A stretch of DNA of 36,146 nt, taken from assembly GCF_003989745.1 (NCBI RefSeq), contig NZ_RZGS01000024.1:1-36146 (forward strand), written 5' to 3'. The notes beneath the pieces were generated by a model. It was not told the origin of the DNA and did not search any database. It was given only the letters and a program-made list of their open reading frames with translations. Positions 16,316 to 25,766 of this stretch are shown here, in pieces (the stretch's first letter is position 1; every line of letters begins with the position of its first letter). A program made the translations under genes and the position numbers. This DNA comes from Legionella septentrionalis. GTDB taxonomy: Bacteria; Pseudomonadota; Gammaproteobacteria; Legionellales; Legionellaceae.

Positions 16316-17006
16316 TTAACCTTTGCCAAATCAGTGCCTGGCAATGTTGGGGATTATCTTGTAGTACCCGCATCCCTGCATTCGGAATGACACAAAGCCG
16401 CCCGCGTTTGGCAACAACAACATTCTGTAAATTAACCAGATTCGATTGTGCCCCGATAAAATGCCAATATCTCACTTCCGTTGTATGGAGTATTGCCCTG
16501 GAATCGCTGCTCAAAACGCGCTCAAGCCCCAAGATCAAGCGCCTGGCAGCCGCGGAAGAGTCATCCAGCTTAAAATTTGCAGGGCCAGGCTTACAGGCAA
16601 CATAATGGTGAAGCTGCAATAAAGCAGCCTGCACCTGATTTTCCTTGCACAAGCGAATCACTTCGCCCAATTTTTGCACCAAGGTTTCATCTGCAAAAGA
16701 TGGCGTTGAAAACAGCATGATAGTTTTTTGTGCCGATGCGAATATGGGGAAACATTGCTGCAAGATAACCCCACCAAAAGAAAAGCCTAAAAATACTTCG
16801 TAAGAATTTATTGCCTCGCTTAATTTTTTTTGCCATTGCAGATAAAATTCTGCAGGCGAAGCATCCCTATACTGCGACAATGGATCAATATAATCCAATT
16901 CATACTCCCCTGCGAGGAAAGCTAATGAGTTCGCAATGGCCTTAATATCCGTGCTTTGTGCGAGGACCGGGGCGATAACCAACATTCTTTTTTTAGTTGA
17001 AATCAT
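16290..17006 (-). CDS. Alpha/beta-hydrolase-fold protein with a degenerate catalytic triad
   Basis: The 238-aa protein has a hydrolase-like N-terminal strand (MLVIAPVL) and the nucleophile elbow GFSFGG at 74-79 (Ser76), preceded by VFL. The later triad positions look altered. The strand that normally ends in G-x-x-D reads FIGAQSNLV (Ser188), and the usual G-A-G-H reads IPNAGMRVLQDNP (Met212), so neither the Asp nor the His is where expected. I infer either a non-standard hydrolase/thioesterase or a binding protein for a cluster intermediate. Its ATG overlaps the aldolase stop by 4 bp and its end overlaps the dehydrogenase start by 26 bp. The fold call is my reading of motifs and would be firmer with a structure model. 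Confidence 0.7.
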   Translation of the reverse strand: MISTKKRMLVIAPVLAQSTDIKAIANSLAFLAGEYELDYIDPLSQYRDASPAEFYLQWQKKLSEAINSYEVFLGFSFGGVILQQCFPIFASAQKTIMLFSTPSFADETLVQKLGEVIRLCKENQVQAALLQLHHYVACKPGPANFKLDDSSAAARRLILGLERVLSSDSRAILHTTEVRYWHFIGAQSNLVNLQNVVVAKRGRLCVIPNAGMRVLQDNPQHCQALIWQRLNGDAQDHI

Positions 17007-17896
17007 GATGCCTTATTATTAGTAGAATTCTTAGTTTTTATTTCAGCCGTGGATAAATCCAAAATTCCACGCTCAAACTCATCCATAGGAATATTTTCCT
17101 GTTCAGTGTGAAACATTTTACGCACATAATTGGCGGCTGGTAATATACTCTCAAGCCTGTATTTCTTAATATTCAGCGCATGCAGATAAGCAGTAAAATA
17201 TTCCGTGCGCAAATTTCCTATTCCCTTTCCCATCCCAGCCAAAGAAAAATCAATGTAGCTAACGCCAGCCCCTGCGGCGGCAATTGCATTAGCCTGTGCT
17301 AAACCTAAGTTATCATGCGCGTGAAAGCCAAATGCCATCGAATATGCATTGACGTATTTTTCATACATTTTCTTCACTTTTGCGGGCAAAAGACTGCCAT
17401 TTGAATCGGCAAAATAAACAATATCAGGAGAAATTTGGCTGATTTGCTCGACCGCCTCATCCAGTTCAGGCTCATGATATTGTGAAATATGAATAAAATT
17501 GGCAGAAGTGATAAAACCCAGTTTACGGCAGTCTTGCATGATGGAATATGCAGCCTGCACGCCGCCTTTTGCAATGCAAATCCTTATCATGGAAATGCCG
17601 AAAGACTTTAATTCCTCAAGATCAGCCTGCGTTAAATTTTGCGGATGCGCCATCACTGCAATCCGGCTGTGATGAATGAGCGACGTACAATAGGCTAAAT
17701 AATTTTTTGCGCACAATCCCGCTCTACCTAAATCAGGAATGGGATGAATGGAGCCATTGCGATAACCAATTTCAATGTATTCGATCCCGGAATTATCTAG
17801 TCCGCTTAAAATATGCTGAATGTCTTCGTCGCTAAAATGAAAATTGGTGCGATTGCCTCCATCGCGCAATGTCACGTCTAAAGCTTGAATGTTCAT
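17003..17896 (-). CDS. HMGL/DmpG-like pyruvate aldolase or acyl-condensing enzyme
   Basis: The 297-aa TIM-barrel enzyme belongs to the HMGL-like superfamily (isopropylmalate/homocitrate synthases, HMG-CoA lyase, 4-hydroxy-2-oxovalerate aldolase). It begins ALDVTLRDGG at 5-14, with the Arg11-Asp12 pair, and carries the metal-binding FHAHDNLGLA at 191-200 (His192, His194) and GMGKGIGN at 221-228. Its length, and the lack of the regulatory domain of LeuA, fit an aldolase or a short synthase. It would make or break a C-C bond between a 2-oxo acid (often pyruvate) and an aldehyde or acyl-CoA. It overlaps both neighbours by 4 bp. The DmpG partner, acylating aldehyde dehydrogenase, is absent, so this is not a standard meta-cleavage enzyme. 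Confidence 0.85.
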   Translation of the reverse strand: MNIQALDVTLRDGGNRTNFHFSDEDIQHILSGLDNSGIEYIEIGYRNGSIHPIPDLGRAGLCAKNYLAYCTSLIHHSRIAVMAHPQNLTQADLEELKSFGISMIRICIAKGGVQAAYSIMQDCRKLGFITSANFIHISQYHEPELDEAVEQISQISPDIVYFADSNGSLLPAKVKKMYEKYVNAYSMAFGFHAHDNLGLAQANAIAAAGAGVSYIDFSLAGMGKGIGNLRTEYFTAYLHALNIKKYRLESILPAANYVRKMFHTEQENIPMDEFERGILDLSTAEIKTKNSTNNKAS

Positions 17897-18963
17897 AGCA
17901 ATAACTGGTAGCCCAGCCCTAAAAACAATAATAATATGAGTAACTTCACATAAAGGCTCGCTTGTTTATGTTTATAAAGCCCATAAACATAGGCGAAAGG
18001 ATGACGCAAAATAAGCCGCCGCAGTATTTTTTTAGTTACATAGTTAGGTGCACCCTCGATAGGTTCTTCATGAATGCGGATGCTAGGATTGTAATTCGCT
18101 TCAACTAGGATACCCGACGACTTTTCAATGGGTGTATTAATATGTTTACAAAGCACATCTAACCCTACCAATTTCAAGTTTAAAACCCCGGCGGCGCGGG
18201 TGAGCAATTTCTTGTTTTCTTTACAAATTTTTGTACTTAACGTCTTGTACATTCCACCGCGTGTTGCATTAGAAGTATAGCACAAAGTAACCCGTTCATC
18301 CGGGGCGGGAACAGCGTCGACGCTAAGTCCTAATTCACGCAAGCGGATGCGACACTCATCATCAATGACAATGGGTTTTAAAATTTCATTTGTTTGCTGG
18401 CGTTGCACATTCGTGAGTTCGACCAATTCTTTTACGCTATGCTTGCCATCGCCAATAACATACGCTGCTTCGCGTAAAACAACCCCAATGATTTTTCCGT
18501 AGAAAATTAAAACCCGGTAACATGTCAGGTTAGCATGAAACTCTTCAATGCTGACTTCATGATAAGTTTTCAAATAAGAACTTAAATGGCTTTTTAATTC
18601 TGCCAGCGTCTGAATGTTACACAGCACATCCATCCCCTGGCTCGTGCCAGCCGTTGGTTTGATGACTAGCGGGAAAGCAAGGCCGGCAATTTTTGCCTCC
18701 CATTCACCCTGGGTAAATTCATGCCGCTGGATGCATGTAGCCTTGGCGACTGGAAAGCCGGCTTCCCGCAATAAACGATTGGTACGATATTTACTATCTA
18801 CCAAGCCTACGCTACCCGCATTATTAAAAGGAGTTAAGCAACCTCTGAAAAAATATCGTTTTTTACCCAAGCTAATTGCAAAACCATATATACTGGCGAC
18901 TGGAGTAGCAGGCATGCCTAAATTCAGTGCACTTTCATAATAGCGCTGTGCATTTTTATTCAT
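17893..18963 (-). CDS. Cyanophycin-synthetase-like ATP-grasp ligase with C-terminal membrane anchor
   Basis: The 356-aa first gene of the cluster is an ATP-grasp carboxylate-amine ligase. ATP-binding LVIKPTAGTSQGMDV lies at 99-113, followed by AAYVIGDGKHSVKELVEL (166-183), SNATRGG (231-237), GLDVL (267-271) and the metal-binding EANYNP (288-293). This order resembles the ATP-grasp domain of cyanophycin synthetase and GshF, without the Mur-ligase half. The last 21 residues (about 336-356, LYVKLLILLLFLGLGYQLLL) form a membrane helix ending at the C-terminus, so the enzyme is probably tail-anchored with its body in the cytoplasm. It should activate a carboxylate as acyl phosphate and couple it to an amine. 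Substrates are unknown. It ends 4 bp inside the aldolase gene. Confidence 0.85.
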   Translation of the reverse strand: MNKNAQRYYESALNLGMPATPVASIYGFAISLGKKRYFFRGCLTPFNNAGSVGLVDSKYRTNRLLREAGFPVAKATCIQRHEFTQGEWEAKIAGLAFPLVIKPTAGTSQGMDVLCNIQTLAELKSHLSSYLKTYHEVSIEEFHANLTCYRVLIFYGKIIGVVLREAAYVIGDGKHSVKELVELTNVQRQQTNEILKPIVIDDECRIRLRELGLSVDAVPAPDERVTLCYTSNATRGGMYKTLSTKICKENKKLLTRAAGVLNLKLVGLDVLCKHINTPIEKSSGILVEANYNPSIRIHEEPIEGAPNYVTKKILRRLILRHPFAYVYGLYKHKQASLYVKLLILLLFLGLGYQLLL

Positions 18964-18992
18964 AACGGTTACCTGTTACTCCACTTGCACGT

Positions 18993-19022
18993 ATAATAAA
19001 ACCGAATCGAATTAAACTTCAA
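18993..19022 (-). promoter_or_regulatory. Candidate sigma-70 promoter of the six-gene cluster
   Basis: On the minus strand TTGAAG (complement of 19022-19017), an 18-bp spacer and TATTAT (complement of 18998-18993) lie about 30 bp before the ATP-grasp start. A plus-strand TATAAT overlaps it at 18992-18997 and could serve the divergent hydrolase at 19078, so the intergenic region may be a two-way promoter. Confidence 0.45.
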
Positions 19023-19077
19023 ATTCGTCAGCCTTTTTTACACACTCTTTGCATTCTTGCCTAAATTTGGAGTAACG

Positions 19078-19791
19078 ATGCATACTGAAGAACTTATTTA
19101 TTGCGACGGTCCACTCACTTGCAGAGGGTTTATCGCTTACCAAAGCGATGGCAGGGAATTTAAACCTTGCGTTTTAATCGCTCATGACTGGACTGGAAGA
19201 AGTGAAGCCATGTGCCAAAAAGCCATGCAGCTAGCGCAAGAAGGCTATGTGGGCTTCGCGATCGATGTCTACGGAGATGGCAAACTGGCGCAAACAACAG
19301 AAGAAAAAAAAGCATGGCTTTATCCTTTCAAAGAAAATCGCCTTTTAGTCGCCCAACGCATGCTCATGGCTTATCATAGTGCCGCTGCCTTGCCTATGGT
19401 TAACCGCAAGCAAATAGCTGCCATCGGTTATTGTTTTGGCGGTATGTGCGTGCTGGATCTCGCACGTACAGGAATCGACATAAAAGGAGTGGTGAGCTTT
19501 CATGGCTTATTGAACGCCCCACCAGAATCAAAATCCGATTCTATAAATGCAAAAATTTTAGTATTGCATGGTTATGAAGATGCTTTTGTACCCCCACCGC
19601 AAATTTATCAATTTGCAGAAGAGATGAGCAGTAAAAAAGCCGATTGGCAATTCCATACGTACGGCCTCATTCATCACTCATTTACCAATCCCTTGGCTGA
19701 CGATGCTGAATTAGGCTTGCATTATAATAAAGCGGCCGATCAACGCTCCTGGCAGAGCATGAAGCAATTTTTGCAGGAGTTATTTTGTTAA
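19078..19791 (+). CDS. Dienelactone hydrolase family protein
   Basis: The 237-aa cytoplasmic alpha/beta hydrolase carries the Cys-Asp-His triad of dienelactone hydrolases. The nucleophile is Cys119 in GYCFGG, the acid Asp168 in HGYEDAFVPP, and the base His200 in HHSFTNP. I use ATG 19078, where GGAG lies five bases upstream; the in-frame TTG at 19057 lacks a site. It diverges from the six-gene cluster across about 115 bp. Many such proteins have no aromatic-degradation partner, and none is seen here. It could act on a lactone made by the neighbouring cluster, but that is speculation from position alone. Confidence 0.9.
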   Translation: MHTEELIYCDGPLTCRGFIAYQSDGREFKPCVLIAHDWTGRSEAMCQKAMQLAQEGYVGFAIDVYGDGKLAQTTEEKKAWLYPFKENRLLVAQRMLMAYHSAAALPMVNRKQIAAIGYCFGGMCVLDLARTGIDIKGVVSFHGLLNAPPESKSDSINAKILVLHGYEDAFVPPPQIYQFAEEMSSKKADWQFHTYGLIHHSFTNPLADDAELGLHYNKAADQRSWQSMKQFLQELFC

Positions 19792-19916
19792 AACGCATGC
19801 ACCTATTCACACCCGGTTGTCCCAATAACTAAAAAGTTTTGCAAAGACATGCAACCCCCTGTATCTTCTGCTTGCTTGCACCAGGGATCTTAACCTGAGA
19901 TTGGAGGTTTACATTC

Positions 19917-20435
19917 ATGAATTCTAACACCTCGATAAGGCTCGCCACGATAAGCGATGCCGCAGCAATTGCTCACGTCCATATTCGCTCCTGGCAAATG
20001 ATGTACAAAGATTTTATTCCTGAATCCATCTTGATGAACTTATCCTTGAAAGAACGTACGCAACAATGGCAAACGTTAATTCAGCAAAATGTTAATGTCT
20101 TGGTTACTACGGTTGATGATCGTATCGTGGGTTTTGCAAGCTTTTGTGCTTTTCGCGACGCAGCCGCTAAATCTTCTGCAGGCGAGATAAGCGCTATTTA
20201 CTTGCTCCCTGATTATTGGCGCCAAGGCTTGGGAACAAAGCTTTGCCAAATGGCACTTGCAGAACTGATGCAGTTGGAATTCAAAGTAGTTTATCTTTGG
20301 GTGTTAAAAGCTAACGCACAGGCAAGAAGTTTTTATGAGTCGCTGGGGTTTACCGAACTCCCCGACACGAAATTGGAAGAATTTTATGAAGGCGGCGCAT
20401 TATTAACAGAAATCCTTTATAAAAAAACTCTATAA
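19917..20435 (+). CDS. GNAT-family N-acetyltransferase
   Basis: The 172-aa protein spans a single GNAT domain. The N-terminal RLATISDAAAIAHVHIRSW is typical. Acetyl-CoA-binding motif A is ISAIYLLPDYWRQGLGTKL (about 93-111, with the Q-x-x-G-x-G pyrophosphate loop QGLGTK). Motif B ends LWVLKANAQARSFYESLGF. A GGAGG site precedes the ATG. The substrate cannot be told from sequence; the closest general type is the RimI-like/phosphinothricin-acetyltransferase-like group. It stands alone, 126 bp after the hydrolase and convergent with enolase. Confidence 0.9.
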   Translation: MNSNTSIRLATISDAAAIAHVHIRSWQMMYKDFIPESILMNLSLKERTQQWQTLIQQNVNVLVTTVDDRIVGFASFCAFRDAAAKSSAGEISAIYLLPDYWRQGLGTKLCQMALAELMQLEFKVVYLWVLKANAQARSFYESLGFTELPDTKLEEFYEGGALLTEILYKKTL

Positions 20436-20505
20436 GCCGCTTCTGACTTGCATAAGGCAGAGAGAATTGCCAGTTTAAAATAAGTTGTCACTTGTAACCA
20501 CGACT

Positions 20506-20534
20506 GCAGAAACAGCGATAACCGCTGCTTCTGC
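20506..20534. terminator. Strong hairpin between the converging GNAT and enolase genes
   Basis: GCAGAAACAGCG (20506-20517) and CGCTGCTTCTGC (20523-20534) form a 12-bp stem with one A/C mismatch and a 5-nt loop, eight bases beyond the enolase stop. There is no U-run on the enolase side; TTGTTT follows on the plus side. It is a possible terminator or mRNA-stabilising structure. Confidence 0.45.
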
Positions 20535-20541
20535 TTGTTTG

Positions 20542-22168
<1,627 letters not shown>

Positions 22169-22840
22169 ATGAGTCGCATATTTAACATGTTCGGGCCTTC
22201 TCCCATTAGGCCAATTGAGCAGCATATGCGCAAAGTGTACCACTGCGCCAAGCAGCTTTATCCTTTTTTTGAGGCTGTACTTAGGCAAGATTGGCAAACG
22301 GCAGAAACCATTAAAGAAAAGATTATCGCCGCCGAAAAAGAAGCGGATTTAATAAAACGTGATTTGCGCCTGCATTTGCCTACCGGTTTATTTCTTCCCG
22401 TCTCAAGAACTGATTTGTTGGAATTGTTGGGCGCGCAAGATCGCATCGCAAACAAAGCCGAAGATATCGCCGGCCTTATCATCAGCAGGCGCATGGTCAT
22501 TCCTCAAGCTCTTTCCATCTTGTTTATGCCCTTCCTAGCCCGCTGCCTCGATGCCGCCAAGCAAGCTTGCAAAGCCATCAATGAACTGGATGAATTGCTG
22601 GAAACGGGATTTCGCGGCAGTGAAGTGAATATCGTTGAAGATATGATAGTAACCCTCGACGAAATCGAACATGACAGCGATGATAAATTAGCTGAAATTA
22701 GACACAAAATTTTTGAGTTGGAAAAGGACTTGCCTGCTATTGAGGTAATTTTTCTCTATAAACTGGTTCAATGGATTGGCGAGTTGGCTGACCATGCCCA
22801 AATTGTGGGCGGTAGGCTGCAAATTCTCATTGCCCGGTAA
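22169..22840 (+). CDS. DUF47/PhoU-like phosphate transport accessory protein
   Basis: The 223-aa, all-helical protein matches the TIGR00153/DUF47 family (PhoU-like, formerly Pit accessory protein). Visible are FGPSPIRPIEQHMRKVYHCA at the start, a central AAEKEADLIKRDLRLHLP with the acidic/basic helix pairs of the PhoU fold, the conserved LLGAQDRIANKAEDIAGL, and HDSDDKLAEIRHKIFE. It lies six bases upstream of the PiT transporter gene, the usual DUF47-pit pairing, and probably tunes phosphate uptake through it. Confidence 0.93.
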   Translation: MSRIFNMFGPSPIRPIEQHMRKVYHCAKQLYPFFEAVLRQDWQTAETIKEKIIAAEKEADLIKRDLRLHLPTGLFLPVSRTDLLELLGAQDRIANKAEDIAGLIISRRMVIPQALSILFMPFLARCLDAAKQACKAINELDELLETGFRGSEVNIVEDMIVTLDEIEHDSDDKLAEIRHKIFELEKDLPAIEVIFLYKLVQWIGELADHAQIVGGRLQILIAR

Positions 22841-22846
22841 TTTCCT

Positions 22847-24100
22847 ATGGATTTTTCAATTGTATATGTAGTTCTAGCGGTTACTCTTTGTTTTTTAATG
22901 ACATGGGGTGTAGGTGCTAATGATCTCGCCAATGTGATGAGCACCACCATGGGATCCAAAGCAGTTACGGTCAGGCAAGCCATGCTCATCGCTGTGATAT
23001 TCGAATTCGCTGGCGCTTTTCTGGGCGGCACAGGCGTAACCGAAACCATGCGCGACGGCATCATCAACACCAGTGAATTATCCGGACAGCCTCTCATTCT
23101 AATTGAAGGAATGCTGGGAGTGCTGCTGGCTTGCACCATTTGGATGAACCTCGCCAGCTATCTGGGCGTTCCTGTTTCCATCACCAATGCTTTAGTTGGC
23201 TCCATGGTGGGCTTTGGCAGCATGGTTTTAGGCAGCGATGCCATACATTGGAATCAAGTATCGCACATCGCCATTGGCTGGGTAACCTCGCCGCTCATCT
23301 CCGGTACAGCCGCCTATGCTTTGTTTATCAGTATCCAGCAAGCCATATTTGTAAAAAGCGATCCTTTAAGCAAAGCTAAATTTTATATTCCAGTTTATTT
23401 GTTTCTCATCGGTTGTATCCTTTCCTTCATTACCGTATTTAAAGGCTTAAACCACTTCGACATTCATTTAAATTTTAAACAAGACATAGCTGTAACCCTG
23501 GCAACCAGCATCACCATCACCTTTCTTGGCATTTTATTCATTAAACGGCTACCGGAAAAAGCTAACTTGCGCCGGCGCGAACGCTTCTTACAAGTTGAAA
23601 AATATTTTGCTGTACTCATGGCAATGACGGCATGTGCCATGGTATTTGCGCACGGCTCAAATGATGTGGCCTTAGCGGTGGGTCCTCTGACCATTATCTA
23701 CAGTTTGGTTATGAAGGCAAATCAACCGTTTGCCGTTACAGATTATCCGTCCTGGATTATTTTACTGGGCTGTTTTGGAGTCATCACCGGATTGCTCATG
23801 TATGGTAAAAAAGTCATTGAAACCGTGGGCAGTGCAATTACGGCTTTAACACCCAGCCGTGCTTTTGCCGCAACACTTGCCGCCGCCACCACCGTGGTTG
23901 TGGCAACCAGCCTGGGAATTCCCGTATCCGCCACGCAAACGCTGGTTGGCGCCGTTTTAGGCGTAGGGCTTGCACGTGGTATCGGTGCATTAAACTTGAT
24001 CGTTATCCGCAATATTTTTACCTCCTGGATCCTGACTCTACCAGCAGCCTCATTGTTAACGATTATTTTTTACAAGATGTTGCATGCTCTTTTGGGATAG
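22847..24100 (+). CDS. pit: Low-affinity inorganic phosphate transporter, PiT family
   Basis: The 417-aa inner-membrane protein has about ten to twelve hydrophobic segments and the two PiT signature repeats: GANDLANVMSTTMGSK near the N-terminus and HGSNDVALAVGPLTII in the second half, each preceding a transport-related loop. GIPVSATQTLVGAVLGVG near the end mirrors GVPVSITNALVGSMVGFG in the first half, the internal duplication expected of this family. It imports metal-phosphate with protons. The short six-base gap to the DUF47 gene implies one transcript. The exact ion coupling is not visible from sequence. Confidence 0.94.
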   Translation: MDFSIVYVVLAVTLCFLMTWGVGANDLANVMSTTMGSKAVTVRQAMLIAVIFEFAGAFLGGTGVTETMRDGIINTSELSGQPLILIEGMLGVLLACTIWMNLASYLGVPVSITNALVGSMVGFGSMVLGSDAIHWNQVSHIAIGWVTSPLISGTAAYALFISIQQAIFVKSDPLSKAKFYIPVYLFLIGCILSFITVFKGLNHFDIHLNFKQDIAVTLATSITITFLGILFIKRLPEKANLRRRERFLQVEKYFAVLMAMTACAMVFAHGSNDVALAVGPLTIIYSLVMKANQPFAVTDYPSWIILLGCFGVITGLLMYGKKVIETVGSAITALTPSRAFAATLAAATTVVVATSLGIPVSATQTLVGAVLGVGLARGIGALNLIVIRNIFTSWILTLPAASLLTIIFYKMLHALLG

Positions 24101-24179
24101 GAAAATCAGCGCATTGCCCAGGCGCCATTTGACTGAAAAATAAATTTGCAATACGCTTAATCTATATGCAATGCAAGCG

Positions 24180-24200
24180 GGGTTGGTTATTGCCCGACCC
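24180..24200. terminator. Possible hairpin terminator downstream of the PiT gene
   Basis: GGGTTGG (24180-24186) and CCGACCC (24194-24200) pair over seven bases with one G-U, loop TTATTGC. No U-tract follows directly, so it may be a terminator or only a leader structure upstream of selO. Confidence 0.3.
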
Positions 24201-24283
24201 TATCTTCTCGCAGCAAGCCTTATATTAAGCGAGACTGAATAAATACCATCCATATTCAGTTGCAGTGATGGAGGTGCTAAAAC

Positions 24284-25747
24284 ATGCCTTTGCCGAATAT
24301 TGGTTGGAATTTTGACAACACTTATACAAGACTCCCTACGCATCTTTTTACCCGCATACTTCCGACTGGCGTTTACAAACCGCAGCTGCTGATGTTTAAT
24401 CATGCCTTGAGCCAGGAACTTGGGCTTAAGCTTAGCTTGCTTGACAACGAACAACAGGCGCAATTGTTTTCAGGAAATATATTGCCGCAGGGTGCAGAAC
24501 CCATTGCCCAAGCCTATGCAGGACATCAATTCGGCCATTTTACTTGTTTGGGCGATGGAAGAGCTCATTTGCTTGGCGAGCATAAAATATCGGACGGCAG
24601 GCGAGTCGACATCCAGCTTAAGGGCTCGGGAAAAACACCTTATAGCCGCAGCGGCGATGGCCGGGCGGCACTTGCCCCCATGTTAAGAGAATACCTCATC
24701 AGTGAAGCCATGCATGGTTTGCGTATTCCCACTACACGTAGCTTGGCAGTCGTAACCACAGGCGAACAAGTTTATCGGGAAACCGTATTGCCGGGAGCTA
24801 TTCTTACCCGCGTCGCTGCAAGTCACCTTAGAATAGGAACTTTCGAATATGCAGCGGCAAAAAACGATACAAGGACTCTCAAGGCACTTGCAGACTATAC
24901 TATTGCCAAACATTTTCCTGCTCTCAATGCATCGTTGCAACCTTATCTGCAACTGTTGCACGCAGTCATAAAAAAACAAGTTGATTTAATTGTGCATTGG
25001 ATGCGCATTGGCTTTATTCATGGGGTGATGAATACCGACAATATGGCATTATCTGGAGAAACCATCGATTACGGACCTTGCGCCTTTATGGATGTTTATT
25101 ACCCAGCCACCGTGTTTAGCTCTATAGATCGCCTGGGCCGGTATGCTTACGCCAATCAGCCGCTGATTGCGCAATGGAATCTAGCGCGCTTTGCGGAAAC
25201 CCTGCTCCCTCTTTTGCATAGTAATCAGGAGAGAGCGATTGCTATGGCTGAAGAAATCTTAAATGAGTTTCCTGAGCTATACCACAATAAATGGCTGACT
25301 ATGATGCGTGCCAAACTTGGCCTTTTTGGCAGGCAACAAGAAGATGAACAATTAATTATTGATTTATTAAGCTTAATGCAGCAACACCATGCAGATTACA
25401 CGAATACCTTCCGCGATTTAAGCCAAGCAGTAAAACCTGGCGGTAAATTTTACGATGATAACCATCTATTTCAAACTTGGTATGAACGCTGGCAGCTACG
25501 CTTAAAGCAAAATAAACAACCACTGGCGACGTCGTTTCGTCTGATGCGTGAAATGAACCCTGCCGTGATCCCCCGCAATCATCAAGTAGAACAATCGCTG
25601 CAAGCAGCTATGCGTGGTGATATGAAACCATTGCAGGATTTCCTGATTGTGCTTAAAGAGCCTTACACGGAACGTCCAGAACTCAAACCCTATCAAGCTA
25701 CGCCAACAGCAAGCGAGCGAGTCTATCAAACGTTTTGCGGGACATGA
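24284..25747 (+). CDS. selO: SelO/YdiU pseudokinase-type protein AMPylase
   Basis: The 487-aa protein is a full-length SelO-family member (E. coli YdiU is 478 aa). SelO has an inverted kinase fold and transfers AMP to protein side chains. YAGHQFGHFTCLGDGRAHLLGE lies from residue 78, followed by QLKGSGKTPYSRSGDGRAAL (111-130), IGFIHGVMNTDNMALSGE with the catalytic Asn/Asp, and IDYGPCAFMD with the metal Asp. The C-terminal IPRNHQVEQSL is conserved and the protein ends RVYQTFCGT; the eukaryotic selenocysteine position is an ordinary residue here. A strong GGAGGTG site precedes the ATG. The gene is alone, convergent with the next one (20 bp apart). Confidence 0.95.
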   Translation: MPLPNIGWNFDNTYTRLPTHLFTRILPTGVYKPQLLMFNHALSQELGLKLSLLDNEQQAQLFSGNILPQGAEPIAQAYAGHQFGHFTCLGDGRAHLLGEHKISDGRRVDIQLKGSGKTPYSRSGDGRAALAPMLREYLISEAMHGLRIPTTRSLAVVTTGEQVYRETVLPGAILTRVAASHLRIGTFEYAAAKNDTRTLKALADYTIAKHFPALNASLQPYLQLLHAVIKKQVDLIVHWMRIGFIHGVMNTDNMALSGETIDYGPCAFMDVYYPATVFSSIDRLGRYAYANQPLIAQWNLARFAETLLPLLHSNQERAIAMAEEILNEFPELYHNKWLTMMRAKLGLFGRQQEDEQLIIDLLSLMQQHHADYTNTFRDLSQAVKPGGKFYDDNHLFQTWYERWQLRLKQNKQPLATSFRLMREMNPAVIPRNHQVEQSLQAAMRGDMKPLQDFLIVLKEPYTERPELKPYQATPTASERVYQTFCGT

Positions 25748-25766
25748 TGAAATTTTTTAACACAAA

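Noticed and set aside
13654-18963. Leucine biosynthesis operon (leuA/leuB)
   Set aside because: The aldolase is short, without the LeuA regulatory domain. The dehydrogenase has the ENTEGLYAG type of motif, and leuC/leuD are missing.
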